A DNA stretch of 64,000 nucleotides, taken from contig NZ_JAFCKF010000013.1 of the NCBI RefSeq assembly GCF_018130545.1, forward strand, positions 62,001-126,000, given 5' to 3'. Below, piece by piece: positions 8,461 through 15,900 of the stretch (within the stretch, counting starts at the first letter, position 1; every line of letters begins with the position of its first letter). The position numbers and the translations under genes were made by a program. The notes under the pieces are model-generated. The model was not told where the DNA came from. It worked only from the letters and a program-made list of their open reading frames with translations, and made no database searches. Origin of the DNA: Bradyrhizobium tropiciagri (GTDB lineage Bacteria; Pseudomonadota; Alphaproteobacteria; Rhizobiales; Xanthobacteraceae).

Positions 8461-9786
8461 ATGGCACTTGCCGCGCCAGCAGGATTCACGTCAAGCAATC
8501 TCGTCTATCAGGAAAGCTTCTCCGGCACGACGCTGGACAGCTACTGGCACAACTACATCACCAGTCGCGCCGCCAACGGGTGGGCGTGGAATAGCAACGG
8601 ATCGGGCGGAAGCGGGCCGGGCGGACCGTACGACGCTGATTACGACATGCCGAGCCAGGTGACCGTGAATAACGGGGTCCTGGATCTCACGGCGATCAGG
8701 CAGAATGTCACCGGCATGAATCAGGGCACGGCGCAGTCGTTTCCGATCACGTCCGGCGCCGTCAGCAGCTACGGAAATCTCGAGTTTGATGGCGGTTACC
8801 TTCAGATCAGCATGAAGGCGCCGAGCGGCGACGGTGCATGGCCGGGGCTGTGGCTGATGCCCGGCGCAGGCGCGAGCAGCGGCGATAATTTCGAGATCGA
8901 TATCCAGGAGGGGGGATATACCGGCAACGGGCCGGCGAACCAGGCTTTCACCTGGCATCTTCACACGCCCTCAGGGACGGTCGGCGGCACCGTCAACACC
9001 GGCATCGACCTTACGGCCGGCTTCCACATCTACGGCATCAACTGGGTGCCCGGCCAATCGATCACGTGGTATCTCGACGGAAGGCAGATCGCGACGGTGA
9101 CCAGCGCGCAGGTCCCGATTCCGAACGAGCCGATGCAGTTGATCATGAGCAACCAGGTCGCGAATTCGAACGCGGCCGGCTGGCATACTGCGCTCGACAG
9201 TTCGACTCCCTCATCGATGGCGATGCAGATCGACGAGATTCAGCTTTATCGGGCGGCCGGAAGCGGCGGCTCCGTCACCGGTGCCAACGTCACCGGATCG
9301 GCGTCGACGACGACCCCGACAACCCCGTCACAGCCGGCCACGACCAGCACTTCGGACACGACCGCTACCTCAATTGCCGCTCCGACCACTGTTGTCACGC
9401 CGGCTGCAACCTCGGACCCGACTTCGCCGAGTACCGCGGCAGTCGACCCGGGCACGGTTACTACAACGACCGTCCCCAGCTTCCTAAGCGCGATGGGAAT
9501 GGCTTCACCGTCCGGCTGGTCGGCGAGCACGACCGGCGCAAGCACTGGAAGCTGGGCAAACCAAGATTTTGCGCAACCGAGCTCGTTGGCTGACACCACA
9601 CGGCAGACGGGCTCATGGTCTGGAAATCAGGGCACGGCGGCGGCGTCTGAGCCAAGCAACAGCTTTGCGTTGCTGAACCAGTATCTGGCCAGTAGCTCCG
9701 GTCCGAACAATGGCGGTTCGATCGCTGTAGCGATAGCCGGCGCCGACTGGACTCAGAACTCGTTCCTGACCAAACCTCAGAGCTAG
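8461..9786 (+). CDS. Glycoside hydrolase family 16 glycanase with Ser/Thr/Pro-rich tail
   Basis: A protein of 441 residues. The ATG at 8461 follows GGAAGG and directly precedes MALAAPAGFTSSNLVYQESF. A longer in-frame reading to 8317 would only translate the 27-bp repeats. Residues 1-275 are a GH16 beta-jelly-roll. The catalytic E-x-D-x-x-E motif is NFEIDIQEGG near residue 145. WPGLWLMPGA and FHIYGINWVPGQSITWYLDG are family blocks. The tail from about 285 is rich in Thr, Ser, Pro and Ala and unlike the jelly roll. There is no Sec signal, as in rhizobial PlyA/ExsH-type glycanases that leave by type I secretion; a C-terminal uncleaved signal is inferred. It probably cuts the surface beta-glucan or EPS made by this locus. 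Confidence 0.82.
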   Translation: MALAAPAGFTSSNLVYQESFSGTTLDSYWHNYITSRAANGWAWNSNGSGGSGPGGPYDADYDMPSQVTVNNGVLDLTAIRQNVTGMNQGTAQSFPITSGAVSSYGNLEFDGGYLQISMKAPSGDGAWPGLWLMPGAGASSGDNFEIDIQEGGYTGNGPANQAFTWHLHTPSGTVGGTVNTGIDLTAGFHIYGINWVPGQSITWYLDGRQIATVTSAQVPIPNEPMQLIMSNQVANSNAAGWHTALDSSTPSSMAMQIDEIQLYRAAGSGGSVTGANVTGSASTTTPTTPSQPATTSTSDTTATSIAAPTTVVTPAATSDPTSPSTAAVDPGTVTTTTVPSFLSAMGMASPSGWSASTTGASTGSWANQDFAQPSSLADTTRQTGSWSGNQGTAAASEPSNSFALLNQYLASSSGPNNGGSIAVAIAGADWTQNSFLTKPQS

Positions 9787-9930
9787 TGCGTTAGCGGGCC
9801 TCACGTGGGGGCGGCCCTTCAAGGGGCAATCTGTTGTGTGGTGAGCCTTGGCCTGTATCGTCCGGCAACGTCGTGCGCCGGTGCGGTCGCCGCTCTGCGG
9901 GTAACGAGGACCAGGTAAGATGTTGATCTC

Positions 9931-10086
9931 TTGGTGGGCCCGGCAGGACTCGAACCTGCAACCAGACCGTTATGAGCGGCGGGAAACGGGATGCAGCCTT
10001 TGATTATTCTACGTTTTTTGTGATGATTGGCCGTGTTTATCGCGCTCGGCGGGATCGTTTCTGGTGCGAAACTGGTGCGGTTGGCG
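9931..10086 (-). repeat. tRNA 3'-half plus flank: direct repeat A, probable attachment-site remnant
   Basis: Read on the minus strand, 9979-9932 is the 3' part of a tRNA. It has an anticodon loop CTCATAA (anticodon CAT), variable loop TGGTT, a perfect T arm (GCAGG / TTCGAGT / CCTGC), an acceptor 3' strand CGGGCCC, then A and CCA. The 5' half (acceptor 5' strand and D arm) is absent. The tRNA part and the following 100 bases recur in the same orientation at 33031-33186. The region from 9787 to 10330 holds no gene otherwise. Confidence 0.7.
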
Positions 10087-10133
10087 TAGCTTGCGATCCC
10101 GACCGCTGAACGGCATGGCTCGTAGGTTCGACT

Positions 10134-10157
10134 TCTCTCTCTCTCTCTCTCTCTCTC
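10134..10157 (+). repeat. (TC)12 simple-sequence tract
   Basis: Twelve TC dinucleotides in a row, unusual in this genome type. The tract is flanked by GTAGGTTCGACT on the left and CGCCA on the right. Together these look like the 3' end of a serine tRNA (T loop TTCGA, acceptor end CTCTCTCC, then GCCA) in which the CT run has expanded. It may mark another eroded integration site. Confidence 0.6.
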
Positions 10158-10330
10158 CGCCAGATCCACCAGAATTTACATCAGTTTTCGTTGTTTTGGG
10201 CCGCCAACCCCCGGTTCAACCGTCGGCGCGATTTGGTCGTCGGGCTCAGATCTCCGAGACAAACCGTCCGAAGTCTCGGTGCCTGCAAGGCTAAAGTGTT
10301 GCGCCAGCACGCCGCTTCGTTGGGTGGGCA

Positions 10331-11008
10331 CTACGCCGCAGCCAGACGATTCAGCATTGCTTGCCTATGCAACTCGACCCTACGCGATGTCGGCAGAGAA
10401 ATCGCGCCGCTCTGTTCGAGTTGGGTAAAGGTGCGCGAAACGGTCTCGATGGTCAGGCCCAGGTAGTCAGCGATATCCTGCCGGCACATCGGCAGCTCGA
10501 CGACGCCGTTCTTCGCGGCGCGGCGTTTCATATCGAGCAAGAAGCCCAGAACGCGTTCTTCAGCACTGCTGATCAGAAGGCTCAAATGCTCCTGGAAGCG
10601 GCGCAGCTCGCGGGCGGTCGCATTCCAGAGCTGGCGCGCGAGTTCCTTCTCCCGGCCAACCCGCGCCAACAGTGCGCTGCGTTTCACCGCCAACAGACGC
10701 GTCTCGCAAACCGCCTCGGCGGACGAGATGTGGGCCTCATCGGCCTCGAGACCGAAAACATCTCCTGGCAAGTAGAATGCACCGATCTGGCGGCGGCCGT
10801 CTTCCAGGATCTTGTAGGACCGGACGGCGCCGGAGATCACCTGATAGACATACTCGGCATCCTCGTCCTCGCCGTAGATCTCGGCATTGCGGGCAAACCG
10901 CATCGCCGTGCCGGTCACGCCGAACGGCCCGGCTACCGGGGCTTGAGCCGGAGCGGTTCCGACTGGATGACGGGCGATCTCGAAGGAAACGGCGGCCTGG
11001 GTCTGCAT
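10331..11008 (-). CDS. fixK: CRP/FNR-family regulator, FixK2-like
   Basis: A protein of 225 residues. An N-terminal cyclic-nucleotide-binding-like beta roll (residues 35-120, RRQIGAFYLPGDVFGLE) lacks the N-terminal FNR cysteine cluster, as in FixK. The dimer helix is followed by a winged HTH, MCRQDIADYLGLTIETVSRTF. Glu188 and Arg192 in the recognition helix are the residues that read TTGA half-sites. Cys175 aligns with the redox-sensitive Cys183 of B. diazoefficiens FixK2 (both are followed by R-x-D-I-x-D-Y-L-G-L-T). It should activate genes with TTGAT-N4-ATCAA boxes under low oxygen. The promoter is a FixJ-type element (11075-11115), which fits control by the FixLJ pair at 15.3-17.3 kb. Confidence 0.85.
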   Translation of the reverse strand: MQTQAAVSFEIARHPVGTAPAQAPVAGPFGVTGTAMRFARNAEIYGEDEDAEYVYQVISGAVRSYKILEDGRRQIGAFYLPGDVFGLEADEAHISSAEAVCETRLLAVKRSALLARVGREKELARQLWNATARELRRFQEHLSLLISSAEERVLGFLLDMKRRAAKNGVVELPMCRQDIADYLGLTIETVSRTFTQLEQSGAISLPTSRRVELHRQAMLNRLAAA

Positions 11009-11074
11009 AACGGCACTCCATCGCGGGATAACGGGTGCAGATTGATCCTTATTGGTGCCGCGGAAAATTTGGAT

Positions 11075-11115
11075 ATTTCCCCTAAGTAGAAGCCACCTAC
11101 GTAACTATACGTAGG
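11075..11115 (-). promoter_or_regulatory. Probable FixJ-dependent promoter of the fixK-like gene
   Basis: Positions 11096-11115 form a perfect palindrome, CCTACGTA-ACTA-TACGTAGG (8-bp arms). Ten bases nearer the gene, minus strand, is CTACTTAGGGGAAAT (11089-11075). The T-A-C-G-T-A-G core and the CTA..TTAGGGAAA arrangement resemble FixJ-binding fixK promoters of rhizobia. The palindrome lies about 90 bases before the ATG at 11008. The match to the FixJ consensus is from memory and is an inference. Confidence 0.55.
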
Positions 11116-11129
11116 TCCTCGCGCGTGGC

Positions 11130-11387
11130 TCAATGTTCCCGGGTCCCGCGCAGGGCTTGCTCCAGGTTCGTCGGCACCATGCCATATGTCCTCAGCACCG
11201 TGGTCCCGGTCTCCGGGTCACCGCTCCGGATGATCGCGGCGGCGCCGGCGTGGCCCAATACCTTCCACAAGTGCTTGGCATGCTCGATCGCAGCGGATGG
11301 ATTGGCGCATTTGAGCTGCTGGCCGGGAACAAGCTGGCGGTCCGCGTGATCGTAGGGCAGCGCGATGAAGTGTGTGATCTCGTGCAT
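11130..11387 (-). CDS. Small conserved-looking protein, function unknown
   Basis: A protein of 85 residues beginning MHEITHFIALPYDHADRQLV. GAGAGG five bases upstream supports the ATG at 11387. The sequence is soluble and mixed alpha/beta, with HAKHLWKVLGHAGAAAIIRSGDPETG in the middle and no signal peptide or cysteines. It lies between the CBS-BON gene (73 bases upstream) and fixK on the same strand. It may be transcribed with the CBS gene. I recognise no domain. Confidence 0.6.
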   Translation of the reverse strand: MHEITHFIALPYDHADRQLVPGQQLKCANPSAAIEHAKHLWKVLGHAGAAAIIRSGDPETGTTVLRTYGMVPTNLEQALRGTREH

Positions 11388-11461
11388 CGATGCCTCTCTC
11401 AAACTCAATTGGCCCGGTGATACCGAAGATGACGATGTAGGAATCAGTTGGCGGCGGACCG

Positions 11462-12184
11462 TCAGCTGGCCGCCTTGATGTCTTCCGGGGATGCCACGTA
11501 GAAGCCCGAATAACCATCGACGAAGCAGAGATGATCGTGGACGTTCTTGACGCCGGACGTGGCCTCGGCCAGTTCGACTGCAGCCCGGCGCGCGCGTTCG
11601 TCGAAGATCACGCCATACAGGTGTACATCGCCGCCGCGCACCTGGACCTGAAACCCGGCCGGACGCCAGGCTGTGGCGTAGACTTCCCTGGAAATGTGTT
11701 CACGAATGTGATCGTCGTCGGCGGTGGGATCCGGAATTTCGTGCGCAAGAGTGGCTACCGCCCGGAGAATATCGGCGCGGGTGATGATTCCGACAAGGGC
11801 CGGACCGTTCATCACGGGTAATCGCTTGACACGGTGTTTCTGCATCAGCTGAACGATTTCGGCGAGGGGCGTTTGCTCGTCGATGGTGACAGGGTTCGCT
11901 GTCATCACATCCTCGACCTTGCGGCCGCACTCGTGGACAAAATCCGTGGCGGCGGTGCCGACGCCCGCGAAGAACTCGAGCCACGCCGACCGCCTGCGCT
12001 CGGTGCCGATCTCGCGGCGGCGTAGAAAGTCGCCCTCGGAGATGATTCCCTTGAGCGCACCCTTATCGTCGATGACCGGCAAGCCACTCACATGGCAGCG
12101 CAGCATGATGTTGGCTGCTTCAGCGATGGGGGTCTGCGCGCTGATGCCGACGACATGCCTAGTCATGATCTGATGAGCACGCAT
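11462..12184 (-). CDS. CBS-domain pair with BON domain
   Basis: A protein of 240 residues. Two CBS domains span about 5-150 (HQIMTRHVVGISAQTPIAEA ... DVMTANPVTIDEQTPLAEIV ... GIITRADILRAVA). A BON domain (about 165-225) holds the GGDVHLYGVIFDERARRAAVE strand-turn. CBS pairs bind adenosine nucleotides or other ligands and gate partner proteins; BON is often membrane- or phospholipid-associated. Such proteins are induced in microaerobic stress in rhizobia. The ATG at 12184 has GGAGG seven bases upstream; a TTG two codons earlier is less likely. A close paralogue is encoded at 18783-19529. The partner of either is unknown. Confidence 0.82.
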   Translation of the reverse strand: MRAHQIMTRHVVGISAQTPIAEAANIMLRCHVSGLPVIDDKGALKGIISEGDFLRRREIGTERRRSAWLEFFAGVGTAATDFVHECGRKVEDVMTANPVTIDEQTPLAEIVQLMQKHRVKRLPVMNGPALVGIITRADILRAVATLAHEIPDPTADDDHIREHISREVYATAWRPAGFQVQVRGGDVHLYGVIFDERARRAAVELAEATSGVKNVHDHLCFVDGYSGFYVASPEDIKAAS

Positions 12185-12255
12185 ATTCAACCTCCGCTGC
12201 AGTAACCTTGGTAGTTAATGGATAGCGATGTATGGGCGACGCGTGTTGATCTGGC

Positions 12256-12621
12256 TCAGTCGGTCGCCTTGCCATTCTCCAGTGATTTCAGGAACAGGAT
12301 GAAGTCATTGATCTGATCTGGCTCGAAGCTGAACTCCGGCATTGCCGGATGTCCGGTGACAATTCCTTCTGCTAACGCTTCCTGCAGCATTTCGACCGGA
12401 TAGCGCTGGTGCAAAGTGCGAAACGGCGGCGCGATCGTCAGCGGGCTTGGACTAACCTTGTCGATGGAGTGGCATCGCGCGCATTAGAGCCGCGCTAACC
12501 GGCGTCCCTGTTCGAAGTCGGCGCCGGCTTCCGTCGGCAGCGCAATCGCAATCATCATGACAACCACGCCACCGCAGGCGCGCATGATCGAACTGACCTG
12601 TCTCATCGCTCTTCTCGTCAT
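12256..12621 (-). pseudogene. Class I cytochrome c interrupted by TAA directly before its haem motif
   Basis: The reading starts MTRRAMRQVSSIM with a signal peptide (CGGVVVMMIAIALPTEAGA) and continues DFEQGRRLARL. An in-frame TAA at 12484-12486 follows. The frame then resumes with CARCHSIDKVSPSPL, which contains the CxxCH haem site, and later HPAMPEF, which gives the methionine ligand. It ends at 12256. Without the stop this would be a normal small periplasmic cytochrome c of about 121 residues. The ATG overlaps the TGA of the universal stress gene by one base, so it was the second gene of that operon. A nonsense mutation is the simplest reading; a sequencing error is possible. Confidence 0.78.
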
Positions 12622-13460
12622 CAGTGCGACATCAAGACAGGAACGGTCATCGACCGAAGCATGTCGCGCGTCACCCCGCCGAGCAGCGTCTCCTGCAGAC
12701 GAGAATGGCCATATCCGCCCATCACGAGCAGATCGAGGCTCTCGTCCGCGGCAAGCGACACGATCGTTGGCTGAACCTCGGACCGGGACGCCGGGATCGA
12801 CGCCAATCGCGCGGGAAGGCCCAACCTTGCGAGATGCCGCATCAAATGGTCGGTCGAGGCCTCGGGCAGCGTCCATGCCGAACCGGTGACCGCAGTGATC
12901 ACCGTGAGCGCATCGGCCATGCGGAGCAAGGGCATTGCATCTCGCAGCGCACGGGCAGCGAGCCGGCTGCCATCCCAGCAGATTCCGATCCGTCTGGCGG
13001 CGAACGTGCCCCTAAACGTATAAGGCATGAACAGGACCGGGCCGCCAGCCTGGAATAGCACCTCCTGCGGGATCACATTGTCGTAGCTGGTATGGTTGGG
13101 CTCCGGTTGTCCGATGATTGTCAGGTCGTGCAGCCGCGCGCCGGCACAGACAATTGATCGCGCCTGGGCGGGGGACGCGCTCACGGCGCGCATCGTATAG
13201 GAAATGTTCGCATGCCGCGCTACCGCGTCAAAGACCCGGAGCGCAGCCTCGGCCCGCTCTAGTGCCTCCTCCCGCTCGACCTCGAAGATCGAGGCGACCG
13301 CTGCGCCGCCGTCGACGGCGAGGGAGATCGTGGCGGTTTCATACCCGATCGCCACAGCGTCGAGATGTGCGCCCATCTTGATCGCCAGCGAAATCGCCCC
13401 GTCGACCGCCGCTCGCGCCAAACGTTCCGTCGGAATGTGGGCCAGTATGTTGTGGAACAT
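12621..13460 (-). CDS. Universal stress protein (UspA family), tandem-type length
   Basis: A protein of 279 residues, about twice a single Usp domain. The first half starts MFHNILAHIPTERLARAAVDGA and is diverged. The second half ends with the nucleotide-binding pattern LLVMGGYGHSRLQETLLGGVTRDML, then SMTVPVLMSH, typical of ATP-binding Usp. The ATG at 13460 has GGAGAA eight bases upstream; an earlier ATG at 13493 lacks one. A FixK box (13550-13563) lies 90 bases upstream of the start. Such Usp genes are induced by anaerobiosis in many proteobacteria. It is the first gene of an operon with the broken cytochrome c. Confidence 0.85.
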   Translation of the reverse strand: MFHNILAHIPTERLARAAVDGAISLAIKMGAHLDAVAIGYETATISLAVDGGAAVASIFEVEREEALERAEAALRVFDAVARHANISYTMRAVSASPAQARSIVCAGARLHDLTIIGQPEPNHTSYDNVIPQEVLFQAGGPVLFMPYTFRGTFAARRIGICWDGSRLAARALRDAMPLLRMADALTVITAVTGSAWTLPEASTDHLMRHLARLGLPARLASIPASRSEVQPTIVSLAADESLDLLVMGGYGHSRLQETLLGGVTRDMLRSMTVPVLMSH

Positions 13461-13549
13461 CGCCGTTCTCCGTGGCGCGGATTGCTTCATCAAAGCACGG
13501 CTGAGCGGTGGCCAGTTTGATCTACCTCATTTGCAGCGGTCCGTTTCAG

Positions 13550-13563
13550 TTGATCCAGATCAA
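13550..13563. promoter_or_regulatory. FixK/FNR box between divergent usp and CBS genes
   Basis: TTGATCCAGATCAA, a perfect TTGAT-N4-ATCAA palindrome. It is 90 bases from the usp ATG (13460) and 93 bases from the CBS-protein ATG (13656), so one site could serve both directions. Confidence 0.8.
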
Positions 13564-13655
13564 AAACGGAGGAGGAGCATTCTGCTATCGTGCGTCGGCC
13601 CGAAAGAGGGGTTAACGCGTCGCGCTCGCCGGTCATTGTCGATGGAGGAAGTCCG

Positions 13656-14138
13656 ATGCTTGCAACCGAAGCGATGCGTAGCTCGTTCGCATCGATTGCG
13701 CCAACCGCAGCCTTGCTCGACGCCATCAAGTTACTGCTCGAGAGCGGTCAGTGCGCTCTCCCGGTCATCGACGATCGCGGCATTCTCGTCGGTGCAATTT
13801 CGGACGCTGATTTTCTCCAATTTGACGAGGCCGAAATGAGCGCCTCATCGGGCAGCCGGTCTGGGCAACTTTTCGGCGCTGTGGAACGGCTTACCCAGCG
13901 TGACGGAATGCTCCTCGTCGCCATCTTCATGAACTCTTCGCCGGTCGTCGCGAATATCGACGCATCATTCGATGAAGTCATTGCACACATGGACCTCTAC
14001 AAAGTCGATCAGGTTTTGATCGTTGACGCTGGATCAGTCCTCGGCGTCCTTAGCCGCCGGGAGGTGCTGGCGGTGCTCGAGCGCAGATGGAGCAGCGAGG
14101 TCGCCACGACGAGCGCGGAACTGACCGCCGCGAAGTGA
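13656..14138 (+). CDS. CBS-domain protein
   Basis: A protein of 160 residues with two CBS motifs. The first starts MLATEAMRSSFASIAPTAAL and includes SGQCALPVIDDRGILVGAISDADFLQF. The second (about 85-150) includes NSSPVVANIDASFDEVIAHM and QVLIVDAGSVLGVLSRREVL. There is no other domain. GGAGG eight bases before the ATG at 13656 decides the start; an upstream in-frame extension lacks a ribosome site. It probably binds a nucleotide and acts as a sensor or regulator of an unknown partner. Control by the FixK box at 13550 is likely. Confidence 0.8.
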   Translation: MLATEAMRSSFASIAPTAALLDAIKLLLESGQCALPVIDDRGILVGAISDADFLQFDEAEMSASSGSRSGQLFGAVERLTQRDGMLLVAIFMNSSPVVANIDASFDEVIAHMDLYKVDQVLIVDAGSVLGVLSRREVLAVLERRWSSEVATTSAELTAAK

Positions 14139-14226
14139 TGGCGCATCGAATTGCAGATCGCAGCAATTTCTCCAACGGCTGGTTTGCGGAGACAAGGCGC
14201 ACAGCAGGGCGCACCAGCCGTCATGT

Positions 14227-14496
14227 TCATCGATCGACCCGCGCCTGGCGTTCTTCGAGCTTTGCCGCGTCGTTGACGTATCGCAGAAACAGCGCCAATC
14301 CGGAAGCTGCCGACACAAAGGTCGTGGTCCACGTGATCGTGGTGAGAACGAAGGCTGCGTCGAGCCGCCAGGAGGCGTGCGGTGGCTCGGTCGAAGCAAG
14401 CGGCAGAACGTCAGGGAAGAACCAGTCGCAGGCCACTGCGAGCACGACCGAGAGCACGGCGCTTCCGATAAAGAGCAGGGACAGTTGCGGCTTCAT
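14227..14496 (-). CDS. Small inner-membrane protein, unknown
   Basis: A protein of 89 residues, MKPQLSLLFIGSAVLSVVLAV at the N-terminus. Two transmembrane segments are clear (about 5-25 and 48-70, FVLTTITWTTTFVSAASGLALF), followed by a charged tail KLEERQARVDR. GGAGG seven bases before the ATG supports it. It faces the CBS gene at 13656 tail to tail and is divergent from 14766. A FixK box at 14627-14640 lies 131 bases upstream. I recognise no family. Confidence 0.68.
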   Translation of the reverse strand: MKPQLSLLFIGSAVLSVVLAVACDWFFPDVLPLASTEPPHASWRLDAAFVLTTITWTTTFVSAASGLALFLRYVNDAAKLEERQARVDR

Positions 14497-14626
14497 CTGG
14501 TCCTCCTGTCAATTGCAGGGCGATGTTGTTCGAACTTGGCGAGAGTGCCAATTCCGGATTTTCCCGTAGGCGATCTCCGCGCGAGATTCCGCAATTAGTT
14601 GGCGCCAGAACGAACGTGTTGCGCTT

Positions 14627-14640
14627 TTGATCCCCGTCAA
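14627..14640. promoter_or_regulatory. FixK/FNR box
   Basis: TTGATCCCCGTCAA. It lies between the divergent genes at 14496 (131 bases away) and 14766 (126 bases away). It is farther from the starts than the other boxes, so a long leader or distant promoter would be needed. Confidence 0.65.
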
Positions 14641-14765
14641 CGCCCGTCGGGCGCTTCCGATTAGCTTCAGGTTCATGCGGGAGGCGCCTCGCTTCAAGGC
14701 GATGCGGTCGACAGGACTGTGCAAGCCGCCCGAGCAGAACTTGGCCAATGACAAGGAGCCCAGCC

Positions 14766-15242
14766 ATGTACGAGTTTCTTCAGGAGACCGTCGCGAACAA
14801 TATGACGAAGTCGGCGCGGAGTGTTGCTCCGGAGATGACCGTCGGCGACCTCTATCGGCTGTTTGCCAGGGATGATTACGACGCCTATCCGGTGCTGCGC
14901 GACGATGTTGTGGTCGGCTTCGTCACGAAGCTTGATGCCTTAAAAACGTTCGCCTTCACACCCGATCAGATGCTGCCGCACTATGCCGATCGCATGGGAA
15001 CGACGGTCGACGAGATCATGTCGAGCGAGGTGATCGCGGTCGAGCCGGATGTAAATCTGCAGCGCGTCCTGCAGTTGATGGTCGCAAATCGCCTCAAGAG
15101 CCTGCCAGTGATCGACAGGTATCATCACCTGCTCGGCATCATCGCACGCGAAGACGTCATGCGCGCCCTGGCGCGCTGTACGAAGCGGCAGGCGCCGTCA
15201 TTCGTTCCCTGCGAGACGGCACGACGCCTGCGCTTGGTCTAG
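14766..15242 (+). CDS. CBS-domain protein
   Basis: A protein of 158 residues starting MYEFLQETVANNMTKSARSV. CBS 1 (about 10-70) contains YDAYPVLRDDVVVGFVTKLDAL. CBS 2 (about 85-145) contains IMSSEVIAVEPDVNLQRVLQ and SLPVIDRYHHLLGIIAREDVM. AAGGAG eight bases before the ATG at 14766 supports it over an in-frame ATG at 14748. It ends about 50 bases from the convergent FixJ gene. It is the third of four CBS proteins in 8 kb. The likely role is nucleotide-dependent regulation; the partner is unknown. Confidence 0.8.
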   Translation: MYEFLQETVANNMTKSARSVAPEMTVGDLYRLFARDDYDAYPVLRDDVVVGFVTKLDALKTFAFTPDQMLPHYADRMGTTVDEIMSSEVIAVEPDVNLQRVLQLMVANRLKSLPVIDRYHHLLGIIAREDVMRALARCTKRQAPSFVPCETARRLRLV

Positions 15243-15291
15243 AGCGGGTCGTTTCTCCTCGATCGCTTGAACGAAGTACTTGCGGTTGACT

Positions 15292-15900
15292 TTAGAGCCC
15301 TGCGGCAATCGCGATCCGCATCAACTCCGACATGCTACGTACATTGGTCTTGGCCATCAGGTTGGCGCGGTAGACCTCGACCGTGCGAGGGCTGATGCCG
15401 AGATCGTGGGCGATCATCTTGTTGATCTTGCCGGCCACCAGTCCCCGCAGCACGTCTCGTTCACGCGGCGAGAGATCTGCCAGGCGGGTTTCAGCGTCGC
15501 GCCGGACCGCACCGTCGGCCGGCGTCGTCGACTGTGGCTGCAGGGCTTCCCGGATCGCGCGCAGCAAGGTCTCGTCCTCGAACGGTTTTTCGATGAAATC
15601 GATCGCGCCCGCCTTCATCGCCTCCACCGCGAGGGCGACATCGCCGTGACCGGTCATCAGGATGACGGGGCAGGCTATCGCGTCGGCTTTGAGCTTGCGG
15701 ACAAGTTCTAGGCCGCTCATGCCCGGCATACGAATGTCGGAAATGACGCAGTCAACGGCGTGTCGCGCGAAGCGATCGAGGAAATCGGTCGCCGTCTCGA
15801 AGGTCGCAACGGAGAATCCATTGACGTCGAGGAGGAACGCGAGTGAATCTCGCATCGCGGAGTCATCGTCGATGACAAGGATTGTGCGGCGCGCAGTCAT
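15292..15900 (-). CDS. fixJ: Response regulator FixJ
   Basis: A protein of 202 residues. The receiver domain (1-125) has the acidic pocket DDD at 11-13, the phospho-acceptor Asp55 in VISDIRMPGMSGLEL, Thr in MTGHGD and Lys in IEKPFEDE. The LuxR/NarL-type HTH (about 140-200) reads LSPRERDVLRGLVAG then ISPRTVEVYRANL. The length is that of rhizobial FixJ. Phospho-FixJ activates fixK promoters at low oxygen. The ATG overlaps the fixL TGA by four bases, so the two proteins are made in ratio. Confidence 0.9.
   Translation of the reverse strand: MTARRTILVIDDDSAMRDSLAFLLDVNGFSVATFETATDFLDRFARHAVDCVISDIRMPGMSGLELVRKLKADAIACPVILMTGHGDVALAVEAMKAGAIDFIEKPFEDETLLRAIREALQPQSTTPADGAVRRDAETRLADLSPRERDVLRGLVAGKINKMIAHDLGISPRTVEVYRANLMAKTNVRSMSELMRIAIAAGL

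Noticed and set aside
9819-10169. A 116-codon minus-strand frame containing GLVAGSSPAGPT, and the similar one at 32940-33368
   Set aside because: The shared peptide is a translation of the tRNA 3' half and its flank, not a protein.
12247-12260. TTGATCTGGCTCAG as a further FixK box
   Set aside because: The right half-site does not match, and it lies in the 3' end of the cytochrome c reading frame.
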